In this document: positions 48,680-59,100 of the stretch, in pieces
How the letters are laid out: each line of letters begins with the position of its first letter
How positions within the stretch are numbered: position 1 is the stretch's first letter
DNA from: Clarkia xantiana subsp. parviflora
Lineage: Eukaryota > Streptophyta > Magnoliopsida > Myrtales > Onagraceae
DNA: 64,000 nt
NCBI GenBank assembly: GCA_036873135.1
Contig: JAPTYO010000047.1
Span: forward strand, 80,339 to 144,338
Direction: 5' to 3'
The notes under the pieces: generated by a model
The model's database searches: none
What the model was told of the DNA's origin: nothing
Seen by the model: only the letters and a program-made list of their open reading frames with translations
Made by a program: the position numbers and the translations under genes

Positions 48680-48845
48680 TTGTGACTGCCTCACAATCAC
48701 CAAGGCTCTGTTTTCATTGCTGCTGCAAGAGTGAACTCTGTTTGCTGCTGCAAGAGTGACTCTCATTGGGTGCAAAGACTGCCGAAGCCAGTTTCAGTCA
48801 TTTTTTAAACTTTAAAATCCGAGCAGAGTATGTAATAGGGAAGCG

Positions 48846-50900
48846 ATGTCACAGAGGGCTTTTGCTGATCACCTCTCTCGCCGTATTTCCTTTTGCAAGC
48901 CCTTCACTGTCTCCAAAACCTTTTCTTCATTCTCCCTCATAGAACTCCCGCCTCGCTGCAGAACTAACAGTAGTAACCAAGTTGGTCAAGACCCTTACTC
49001 TCTTCTCAAAGAAGATCCAATTCAGATAGTTTCTTCATTATGGGTAAAGTCTTTCTCCTCACCACCCACTGCTGTTTTCCCCAACCTCACTGGCTTCCTC
49101 ACCAAATTTGACCTCTGGGTCCTAGCTTACCAGAGAACCTGTGCTGATGTCACCGGTACATTCCCTCCGCGCAACGCCATCCATTCGCAAACTCTCCATT
49201 CCTTACTTGCCCTCAGAAATGCAGTTCTTCACCACCAGTTCGTGTGGAACGACAAGACCCACCAGATCATTTCCAGCCCGTATGATAAACCCCATTGGAA
49301 AATCTCTAAAATCAAGCAAAAAGCATTTGTTGAATCAAGTGAGTTATGTTTCCAGGACAGGGTGGTTCAGGAGGTGTTGTTGATGATCATGGAGCCGTTA
49401 TTTGAGTCTCGAATTTCATCAAAGTCACACGCTTTTCGCCCGGGAAGAAGTGCCCACACTGTGATTAGAACCATAAGGAGTAACTTTGCTGGGTACTTGT
49501 GGTTCTTGAAAGGTGACTTGTCTGAGATTTTCGAGAGGTTGGATAATAGAGTTGTAATGGCTTGCCTAGAGAAGGCTGTTAAGGATAGAAGAATATTGAG
49601 TCTGATCAAATCTGCATTTAGAACCCCTCTTAGAGATCAGTTTCCTTCTACAGTGGAGGAAAGGTTGAGGAAGAAGAAGAGAAAGGCGACCAAGAAGAGA
49701 TTTCTCAACGAACACGAGCCAAAACCAGACCCATATTGGCTGCGAACTTTTTTCGGTTTTGCACCTGAGGAAGCTGCTAAGGTACCCAATTACGGTTACT
49801 GTGGTGTTTTAAGTCCTTTACTTGCTAACATATGTTTGAATGAATTAGACCATATGATGGAAGAGAAGATTGTTGAGTTCTTTAGGCCCTCTAAACTCGA
49901 TTCTATATGGAAAAATTCAATTGATGATGGATGTCACAACCCGTCTTGGCCTGAATTCGTTCCGTCCAGTGGCAATGAAAAAACAAGAAAAATGGATTAC
50001 ATTAGATACGGGGCTCACGTATTGATTGGGATTCGAGGGCCTAGAGAAGATGCTGTGCAGACACGAAAAGACATTATTGAATTCTGTGAAACACAGTTTG
50101 GATTGAGGTTGGATAATTCTAAGCTAGAGATAGAACACATTAGTAGAGGTGTTCAATTCTTAGACCATATCCTTTGTCGAAGGGTAATTCACCCAACACT
50201 GAGGTACACATCGTCTGGAGGCAAGATTGTGAATGAGAAAGGTGTGGGAACTTTACTCTCAGTCACTGCTTGTTTAAATCAGTGTATTCGTATGTTCAGG
50301 CGGCTTGAGCTTCTAAAAGGAGATAAAGACCCCGAGCCTCTCCCGTGTAATCCAATGCTTTACTCAGGTCAAGCTCATACAAACGCACAAATGAACAAGT
50401 TTCTTGAAACCATGGCTGATTGGTATAGATATGCGGATAACCGCAAAAAAGTTGTCGGCTTTTGTGCTTATGTTGTTAGAAGCTCTTTGGCTAAGTTATA
50501 TGCTGCAAGGTACAGACTGAAGTCGCGTGCTAAGGTATATAAGATAGCTTCGCGCAATCTGAGCCGTCCGTTGAGTGAGAGCAGTAACAATTCAGCTCCT
50601 GAATATTCTGATCTTTTGAGGATGGGATTGGTGGATGTAATTGAAGGTGTACAGTTTTCACACATGTCGGCAATACCCTCTTGCGATTACTCCCCGTTTC
50701 CTAGAAATTGGGTCCCGAACCATGAGAGGCTTTTGCGCGAGTATATCAAATTGGAGGACCCAAAATTCTTCTGTAATTTGCATCGATCGATTAAGAAAGA
50801 TGGGTTGGTTTTGCCACAAGATGCGATATCTGATGCTGTCTGGGATTATAAAGTTCACGGGATATGGCATCATCGTGCTGAAGGTGAGACATTATCTTAA
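48846..50900 (+). CDS. nMAT3: Nuclear-encoded mitochondrial group II intron maturase, nMAT3-like
   Basis: 684 codons, uninterrupted. The N-terminus (MSQRAFADHLSRRISFCKPF, basic and Ser-rich, few acidic residues) fits a mitochondrial presequence. Reverse-transcriptase blocks are in order: FRPGRS (197-202), GDLSEIFERLD (223-233), GVLSPLLAN (320-328), then YIRYGAHV (385-392), where the catalytic YADD is replaced by YGAH, so polymerase activity should be lost. A lysine/arginine-rich insert (about 273-286) precedes GVLSPLL. The maturase (X) domain is about 515-575 (FLETMADWYRYADNRKKV, SSLAKLYAARYRLKSRAKVY). The C-terminus lacks a visible zinc-finger/HNH motif. Family members help splice group II introns of mitochondrial pre-mRNAs. 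Length and the degenerate YADD fit nMAT3; the paralogue call is from memory and less sure than the family. A donor at 50883/50884 may give a slightly different end. Confidence 0.9.
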   Translation: MSQRAFADHLSRRISFCKPFTVSKTFSSFSLIELPPRCRTNSSNQVGQDPYSLLKEDPIQIVSSLWVKSFSSPPTAVFPNLTGFLTKFDLWVLAYQRTCADVTGTFPPRNAIHSQTLHSLLALRNAVLHHQFVWNDKTHQIISSPYDKPHWKISKIKQKAFVESSELCFQDRVVQEVLLMIMEPLFESRISSKSHAFRPGRSAHTVIRTIRSNFAGYLWFLKGDLSEIFERLDNRVVMACLEKAVKDRRILSLIKSAFRTPLRDQFPSTVEERLRKKKRKATKKRFLNEHEPKPDPYWLRTFFGFAPEEAAKVPNYGYCGVLSPLLANICLNELDHMMEEKIVEFFRPSKLDSIWKNSIDDGCHNPSWPEFVPSSGNEKTRKMDYIRYGAHVLIGIRGPREDAVQTRKDIIEFCETQFGLRLDNSKLEIEHISRGVQFLDHILCRRVIHPTLRYTSSGGKIVNEKGVGTLLSVTACLNQCIRMFRRLELLKGDKDPEPLPCNPMLYSGQAHTNAQMNKFLETMADWYRYADNRKKVVGFCAYVVRSSLAKLYAARYRLKSRAKVYKIASRNLSRPLSESSNNSAPEYSDLLRMGLVDVIEGVQFSHMSAIPSCDYSPFPRNWVPNHERLLREYIKLEDPKFFCNLHRSIKKDGLVLPQDAISDAVWDYKVHGIWHHRAEGETLS

Positions 50901-50976
50901 ACTCATCCCGCTACTTAAAAAGCTATGTATTTTGCATTAGCATATATCGATGAAAAATGAATACTTTCATTTGCAG
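50884..50976 (+). other. Possible terminal intron of the maturase gene (93 bp)
   Basis: GCTGAAG|GTGAGACAT is a strong donor overlapping the last five codons, and CTTTCATTTGCAG at 50976 a good acceptor. Splicing replaces the end GETLS by EKEK and a TGA, giving 683 residues, so either form leaves the protein nearly unchanged. Retention gives the 684-residue form. Confidence 0.5.
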
Positions 50977-51440
50977 AAAAGGAAAAATGAAGCATTTTTT
51001 GCAGGACTTCTATAACCTCCATCAATCTGGTTGAATTTTCCGACATGCTTAAACTTCATTCCTGCCTGGAAATTCAGGTACTTTTTTTTCGGTTTACGGG
51101 TTTTGACTCCCTGAACAGTCTAGTTTGGATAATGTAATTGATTTTGGTTCATAAACTGATGAAGGCGAAACTCGTGGAATGATTATTTGCTTCGAGGGTG
51201 GTGACTGGTCGAAACCCCGTGGTATTGATGACTGGTTGAAGGAGATGAACATGATTCATGAATATGAATGTTTGATGATGATGAAGGTGATGTTCTGATC
51301 CTCAAGTGCTATATTATAGAGGAGATAGCATTTTGCTTAGAATCTTCACTGAATATATCCCACTACTTCACAAGCTGTTTCAAGCTTACTCAATTTGTAA
51401 GCCTAGTTAAATTGTAAACTTTCCTTGTGGAAAATAAAGA
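50977..51440 (+). other. 3' untranslated region of the maturase gene
   Basis: No long frame, but 51158-51298 is open for 46 codons with a coding look (MIICFEGGDWSKPRGIDDW) and no ATG at its head. AATAAA at 51433-51438 is a plausible polyadenylation signal, about 530 bases after the stop codon. Confidence 0.45.
51433..51438 (+). terminator. Polyadenylation signal AATAAA
   Basis: Canonical AATAAA in GGAAAATAAAGAGTC, followed by T-rich sequence (TTGGTTCTTTCTGTTTGTC). Assigned to the maturase transcript by position only. Confidence 0.5.
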
Positions 51441-52835
51441 GTCAATTAATTACCTCTTTGGTTCTTTCTGTTTGTCAAAATAACTTTTGGGTTTTAAATT
51501 TGTGTTATTTAATTACTTGTGTTTTAAAAAAAGTTACTATGTAGCTTTGGTGGATGTGAAAGAGGCATTGTATATCAAAAGTGTGGTGGCATATATGTTC
51601 TGCATGTTTACCATGTTTCCAAATTGTTGTTTTTATTTCCAAAATTTGATCTATATATATATATGTTCATTTGTTCTTCATCAAGTATTTGAATCATATT
51701 TGTATATTGGATCTGAACCAATAACATGGACATGGAGTATGTTCATCATGTTTCCAAATTTTTTATTTTTTCCAAAAATCTAATTGAACTATAGTTTCAG
51801 TTTGTTGTTAAATGATACTATGTTAGAAAAAACATGAAAATAAATATATACTTCATGTAAAGAAAAAAAATGTGAATTATATGTATATATATAATAAAAT
51901 GCTTGCCATAAATAATTTTTCATTAGACGATTTTTAAACTCTATGAGTTCTACTTAAAGAATGAACATTGAACCGCTTAAATGGTTACCACTTCTCCTTA
52001 AACCCCTAAAAATTGCGCAATATATATATTTTCTCAATCATACATACACGAAAAGATGAAATATAAATAGTGCTCTGAAGTATTTTTAAGATAAAAATGG
52101 CTACTACTCCTTAAAACCCTAAAAATTGCATAATATATATTTTCTCAATCATACATATATATATACACATACATGAAAAGATGAAATATAAATAGTGCTC
52201 TGAAGTTGAAGTTTTAAGAGAAAAAGGGCCCATTATTCTAGCATGAGGGAAGATAGTAATAATGGATCGAGCATAAAAGAAACCGACTAAACGAATAAAA
52301 ATATTTGGGCTTTTTTCTTCAAGATGATGGGCTTGGACTGAGAATTGAAATTCTTATAAAAAGAAAAAGAACATTAATATGTATTATTTTGATCATAATT
52401 ACTAGTGGAGATTTTTGTATTAGGTTTACTTTCTACATATAGTAAAAACTCATACCACCGTTGAGTTCAGTTACAACAATAAATTCAAGTTTTTTTTATT
52501 TAAGTTTTAATTGAGAGAGCTCATTGTTCGCACACAATTAAGTGTTATTGATTTCAGTGTTTTGTACATGTGGTCGTAAAATATTTTTAAAAATTACTAA
52601 AACATTCTACATTTTTACCATGACGATAAAATTACATCAAGAAGCTATATAGATTAGATATTGAATAAAGTATGAAATAGTTTAGACGATATACTCTAGA
52701 ATAATTAGTAAATTATATAGAGTTAAAAATTGCTATATATATTATTATTTTCCAATTCTTAAAAATTGAAATCTCGTGAACAGTTATATATTTAATTAAT
52801 TCTATTTTACTAGATTATAAATGGTAGAATCAATG
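51441..52835. other. AT-rich intergenic DNA with a direct repeat of about 115 bp
   Basis: The block CCCCTAAAAATTGCGCAATATATAT ... ATAAATAGTGCTCTGAAG at about 51993-52080 is repeated at about 52115-52205 with an ACATACATATATATATAC expansion. Otherwise only AT-rich sequence and short spurious frames (for example 51487-51783). Confidence 0.6.
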
Positions 52836-53000
52836 TTTTGAAAACCGGACCGGACCGGCGGTCGGACCGGGTCAGACCGCAAATCGGGTGTATCAGCGGT
52901 CCGGTCCTGTTAATTTATAGGTCTGCACAGCAGAACCGGTTCGGCAGGATTAAACCGGGTTGGACCGGGTCGGACCGGATAAACCGGCACCGGTCTGACC
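52836..53000. repeat. GGACCGG-rich degenerate repeat
   Basis: Irregular repetition of GGACCGG, GGTCGGACCGG and AACCGG words starting at TTTTGAAAACCGGACC. GC content jumps against AT-rich flanks. Probably a transposon end or decayed minisatellite; the superfamily cannot be told. Confidence 0.5.
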
Positions 53001-53102
53001 GGAAGAGAGAAGAATGTACTTTTTTTTGTTAAGAAAAATATTAATTGAAGATACCAAAACTCGAACCCATGACCTCCCTTGAAGATTACAACATGCTCCC
53101 TT

Positions 53103-56100
53103 GGAAAAACCATAGGGAGCTGCCTATGGAAAAAACTGTGAACTTTGAAATTTGCAAAAACGCGAAATTGACATTGGAAATATAAAATAGGCCTAGAATA
53201 ATTGAAAACGCACCTGAAATCATCCAATTCGGAGGTCCGAGTGAGGAGATATCGGCAAATTAAAAATTGCGAAAAACCCATAGGCAGCTGCCTATGGAAA
53301 AAACAGTGAACTTTGAAATTAGCTAAAACGCGAAATTGACATTGGAAATATAAAATAGGCCTAGAATAAATGAAAACGCACCTGAAATCATCCAATTCGG
53401 AGGTCCGAGTGAGGAGATATCGGCAAATTAAAAATTGCGAAAAACTCATAGGCAGCTGCCTATGGAAAAAACAGTGAACTTTGAAATTAGCTAAAACGCG
53501 AAATTGACATAGGAAATATAAAATGGGCCTAGAATAAATGAAAACGCACCTGAAATCATCCAATTCGGAGGTCCGAGTGAGGAGATATCGGCAAATTAAA
53601 AATTGCGAAAAACCCATAGGCAGCTGCCTATGGAAAAAACAGTGAACTTTGAAATTAGCTAAAACGCGAAATTGACATTGGAAATATAAAATAGGCCTAG
53701 AATAAATGAAAACGCACTTGAAATCATCCAATTCGGAGGTCCGAGTGAGGAGATATCGGCAAATTAAAAATTGCGAAAAACCCTTAGGCAGCTGCCTATG
53801 GAAAAAACAGTGAACTTTGAAATTAGCTAAAACGTGAAATTGACATTGGAAATATAAAATAGGCCTAGAATAAATGACAACGCACCTAAAATCATTCAAT
53901 TCGGAGGTCCGAGTGAGGAGATATCGGCAAATTAAAAATTGCGAAAAACCCATAGGCAGCTGCCTATGGAAAAAACAGTGAACTTTGAAATTAGCTAAAA
54001 CGCGAAATTGACATTGGAAATATAAAATAGGCCTAGAATAAATGAAAACGCACCTGAAATCATCCAATTCGGAGGTCCGAGTGAGGAGATATCGGCAAAT
54101 TAAAAATTGCGAAAAACCCATAGACAGCTGCCTATGCAAAAAACAACGAACTTTGAAATTAGCTAAAACGCGAAATTGACATTGGAAATATAAAATTGGC
54201 CTAGAATAAATGAAAACGCACCTGAAATCATCCAATTCGGAGGTCCGAGTGAGGAGATGTCGGCAAATTAAAAATTGCGAAAAACCCATAAGCAGTTGCC
54301 TATGGAAAAAACAGTGAACTTTGAAATTAGCTAAAACGCGAAATTGACATTGGAAATATAAAATAGGCCTAGAATAAATGAAAACGCACCTGAAATCATC
54401 CTAATCGGAGGTCCGAGTGAGGAGATATCGGCAAATTAAAAATTGCGAAAAACCCATAGGCAGCTGCCTATGGAAAAAACAGTGAACTTTGAAATTAGAT
54501 AAAACGTGAAATTGACATTGGAAGTATAAAATAGGCCTAGAATAAATGAAAACGCACCTGAAATCATCCAATTCGGAGGTCCGAGTGAGGAGATATTGGC
54601 AAATTAAAAATTGCGAAAAACCCATAGGCAGCTGCCTATTGGAAAAAACAGCGAACTTTGAAATTAGCTAAAACGCGAAATTGACATTGGAAATATAAAA
54701 TAGGCCTAGAATAAATGAAAACGCACTCTAAATCATCCAATTCGGAGGTCCGAGTGAGGAGATATCGGCAAATTAAAAATTGCGAAAAACCCATAGGCAG
54801 CTGCCTATGGAAATAACAGTGAACTTTGAAATTAGCTAAAACGCGAAATTGACATTGGAAATATAAAATAGGCCTAGAATAAATGAAAACGCACCTGAAA
54901 TCATCCAATTCGGAGGTCCGAGTGAGGAGATATCAGCAAATTAAAAATTGCGAAAAACCCATAGGCAGCTGCCTATGGAAAAAACAGTGAACTTTGAAAT
55001 TAGCTAAAACACGAAATTGACATTGGAAATATAAAATAGGCCTAGAATAAATGAAAACGCACCTGAAATCATCCTAATCGGAGGTCCGAGTGAGGAGATA
55101 TCGGCAAATTAAAAATTGCGAAAAACCCATAGGCAGCTGCCTATGGAAAAAACAGTGAACTTTGAAAATAGCTAAAACACGAAATTGACATTGGAAATAT
55201 AAAATAGGCCTAGAATAAATGAAAACGCACCTGAAATCATCCTAATCGGAGGTCCGAGTGAGGAGATATCGGCAAATTAAAAATTGCGAAAAACTATAGG
55301 CAGCTGCCTATGGAAAAAACAGTGAACTTTGAAATTAGATAAAACGTGAAATTGACATTGGAAGTATAAAATAGGCCTAGAATAAATGAAAACGCACCTG
55401 AAATCATCCAATTCGGAGGTCCGAGTGAGGAGATATTGGCAAATTAAAATTGCGAAAAACCCATAGGCAGCTGCCTATTAGAAAAAAACAACGAACTTTG
55501 AAATTAGCTAAAACGCGAAATTGACATTGGAAATATAAAATAGGCCTAGAATAAATGAAAACGCACTCTAAATCATCCAATTCGGAGGTCCGAGTGAGGA
55601 GATATCGGCAAATTAAAAATTGCGAAAAACCCATAGGCAGCTGCCTATGGAAAAAACAGTGAACTTTGAAATTAGCTAAAACGCGAAATTGACATTGGAA
55701 ATATAAATAGGCCTAGAATAAATGAAAACGCACCTGCAATCATCCAATTCGGAGGTCCGAGTGAGGAGATATCGGCAAATTAAAAATTGTGAAAAACCCA
55801 TAGGAGCTGCCTATGGAAAAAACAGTGAACTTTGAAATTAGCTAAAACACGAAATTGACATTGGAAATATAAAAGGCCTAGAATAAATGAAAACGCACCT
55901 GAAATCATCCTAATCGGAGGTCCGAGTGAGGAGATATCGGCAAATTAAAAATTGCGAAAAACCCATAGGCAGCTGCCTATGGAAAAAACAGGGAACTTTG
56001 AAATTAGCTAAAACGCGAAATTGACATTGGAAATATAAAATAGGCCTAGAATAAATGAAAACGCACCTGAAATCATCCAATTCGGAGGTCCGAGTGAGGA

Positions 56101-59100
56101 GATATCGGCAAATTAAAAATTGCGAAAAACCCATAGGCAGCTGCCTATGCAAAAAACAACGAACTTTGAAATTAGCTAAAACGCGAAATTGACATTGGAA
56201 ATATAAAATTGGACTAGAATAAATGAAAACGCACCTGAAATCATCCAATTCGGAGGTCCGAGTGAGGAGATATCGGCAAATAAAAAATTGCGAAAAACCC
56301 ATAGGCAGCTGCCTATGGAAATACAGCGAACTTTGAAATTAGCTAAAACGCGAAATTGACATTGGAAATATAAAATAGGCCTAGAATAAATGAAAACGCA
56401 CCTGAAATCATCCAATTCGGAGGTCCGAGTGAGGAGATATTGGCAAATTAAAAATTGCGAAAAACCCATAGGCAGCTGCCTATTGGAAAAAACAGCGAAC
56501 TTTGAAATTAGCTAAAACGCGAAATTGACATTGGAAATATAAAATAGGCCTAGAATAAATGAAACGCACTTGAAATCATCCAATTCGGAGGTCCGAGTGA
56601 GGAGATATCGGCAAATTAAAAATTGCGAAAAACCCATAAGCAGCTGCCTATGGAAAAAACAATGAACTTTGAAATTAGCTAAAACGCGAAATTACATTGG
56701 AAATATAAAATAGGCCTAGAATAAATGAAAACGCACCTGAAATCATCCAATTCGGAGGTCCGAGTGAGGAGATATCGGCAAATTAAAAATTGCGAAAAAC
56801 CCATAGGCAGCTGCCTATGGAAAAAACAGTGAACTTTGAAATTAGCTAAAACACGAAATTGACATTGGAAATATAAAATAGGCCTAGAATAAATGAAAAC
56901 GCACCTGAAATCATCCTAATCGGAGGTCCGAGTGAGGAGATATCGGCAAATTAAAATTGCGAAAACCCATAGGCAGCTGCCTATGGAAAAAACAGTGAAC
57001 TTTGAAATTAGATAAAACGTGAAATTGACATTGGAAGTATAAAATAGGCCTAGAATAAATGAAAACGCACCTGAAATCATCCAATTCGGAGGTCCGAGTG
57101 AGGAGATATCGGCAAATTAAAAATTGCGAAAAACCATAGGCAGCTGCCTATGGAAAAAACAGTGAACTTTGAAATTAGCTAAAACGCGAAATTGACATTG
57201 GAAATATAAAATAGGCCTAGAATAAATGAAAACGCACCTGAAATCATCCAATTCGGAGGTCCGAGTGAGGAGATATCGGCAAATTAAAAATTGCGAAAAA
57301 CCCATAGGCAGCTGCCTATGGAAAAAACAGTGAACTTTGAAATTAGCTAAAACGCGAAATTGACATTGGAAATATAAAATAGGCCTAGAATAAATGAAAA
57401 CGCACCTGAAATCATCCAATTCGGAGGTCCGAGTGAGGAGATATCGGCAAATTAAAAATTGCGAAAAACCCATAGGCAGCTGCCTATGGAAAAAACAGTG
57501 AACTTTGAAATTAGCTAAAACGCGAAATTGACATTGGAAATATAAAATAGGCCTAGAATAAATGAAAACGCACCTGAAATCATCCAATTCGGAGGTCCGA
57601 GTGAGGAGATATCGGCAAATTAAAATTGCGAAAAACCCATAGGCAGCTGCCTATGGAAAAAACAGTGAACTTTGAAATTAGCTAAAACGCGAAATTGACA
57701 TTGGAAATATAAAATAGGCCTAGAATAAATGAAAACGCACCTGAAATCATCCAATTCGGAGGTCCGAGTGAGGAGATATCGGCAAATTAAAAATTGCGAA
57801 AAACCCATAGGCAGCTGCCTATGGAAAAAACAGTGAACTTTGAAATTAGCTAAAACGCGAAATTGACATTGGAAATATAAAATAGGCCTAGAATAAATGA
57901 AAACGCACCTGAAATCATCCAATTCGGAGGTCCGAGTGAGGAGATATCGGCAAATTAAAAATTGCGAAAACCCATAGGCAGCTGCCTATGGAAAAACAGT
58001 GAACTTTGAAATTAGCTAAAACGCGAAATTGACATTGGAAATATAAAATAGGCCTAGAATAAATGAAAACGCACCTGAAATCATCCAATTCGGAGGTCCG
58101 AGTGAGGAGATATCGGCAAATTAAAATTGCGAAAAACCATAGGCAGCTGCCTATGGAAAAACAGTGAACTTTGAAATTAGCTAAAACGCGAAATTGACAT
58201 TGGAAATATAAAATAGGCCTAGAATAAATGAAAACGCACCTGAAATCATCCAATTCGGAGGTCCGAGTGAGGAGATATCGGCAAATTAAAAATTGCGAAA
58301 ACCCATAGGCAGCTGCCTATGGAAAAAACAGTGAACTTTGAAATTAGCTAAAACGCGAAATTGACATTGGAAATATAAAAATAGGCCTAGAATAAATGAA
58401 AACGCACCTGAAATCATCCAATTCGGAGGTCCGAGTGAGGAGATATCGGCAAATTAAAAATTGCGAAAACCCATAGGCAGCTGCCTATGGAAAAAACAGT
58501 GAACTTTGAAATTAGCTAAAACGCGAAATTGACATTGGAAATATAAAATAGGCCTAGAATAAATGAAAACGCACCTGAAATCATCCAATTCGGAGGTCCG
58601 AGTGAGGAGATATCGGCAAATTAAAATTGCGAAAACCCATAGGCAGCTGCCTATGGAAAAAACAGTGAACTTTGAAATTAGCTAAAACGCGAAATTGACA
58701 TTGGAAATATAAAATAGGCCTAGAATAAATGAAAACGCACCTGAAATCATCCAATTCGGAGGTCCGAGTGAGGAGATATCGGCAAATTAAAAATTGCGAA
58801 AAACCCATAGGCAGCTGCCTATGGAAAAAACAGTGAACTTTGAAATTAGCTAAAACGCGAAATTGACATTGGAAATATAAAATAGGCCTAGAATAAATGA
58901 AAACGCACCTGAAATCATCCAATTCGGAGGTCCGAGTGAGGAGATATCGGCAAATTAAAATTGCGAAAAACCCATAGGCAGCTGCCTATGGAAAAAACAG
59001 TGAACTTTGAAATTAGCTAAAACGCGAAATTGACATTGGAAATATAAAATAGGCCTAGAATAAATGAAAACGCACCTGAAATCATCCAATTCGGAGGTCC

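Noticed and set aside
53050..53080. tRNA-like B box (minus strand GGTTCGAGTTT) suggesting a SINE
   Set aside because: No A box at the right distance, no poly-A or duplicated flank; a single short match is not enough.
52910..54289. 459-codon minus-strand protein, and the 324-codon one at 59624-60598
   Set aside because: Pure by-product of the 168-bp satellite: every 56 codons repeat, start positions are arbitrary, and single-base A-run changes break the frame in neighbouring monomers.
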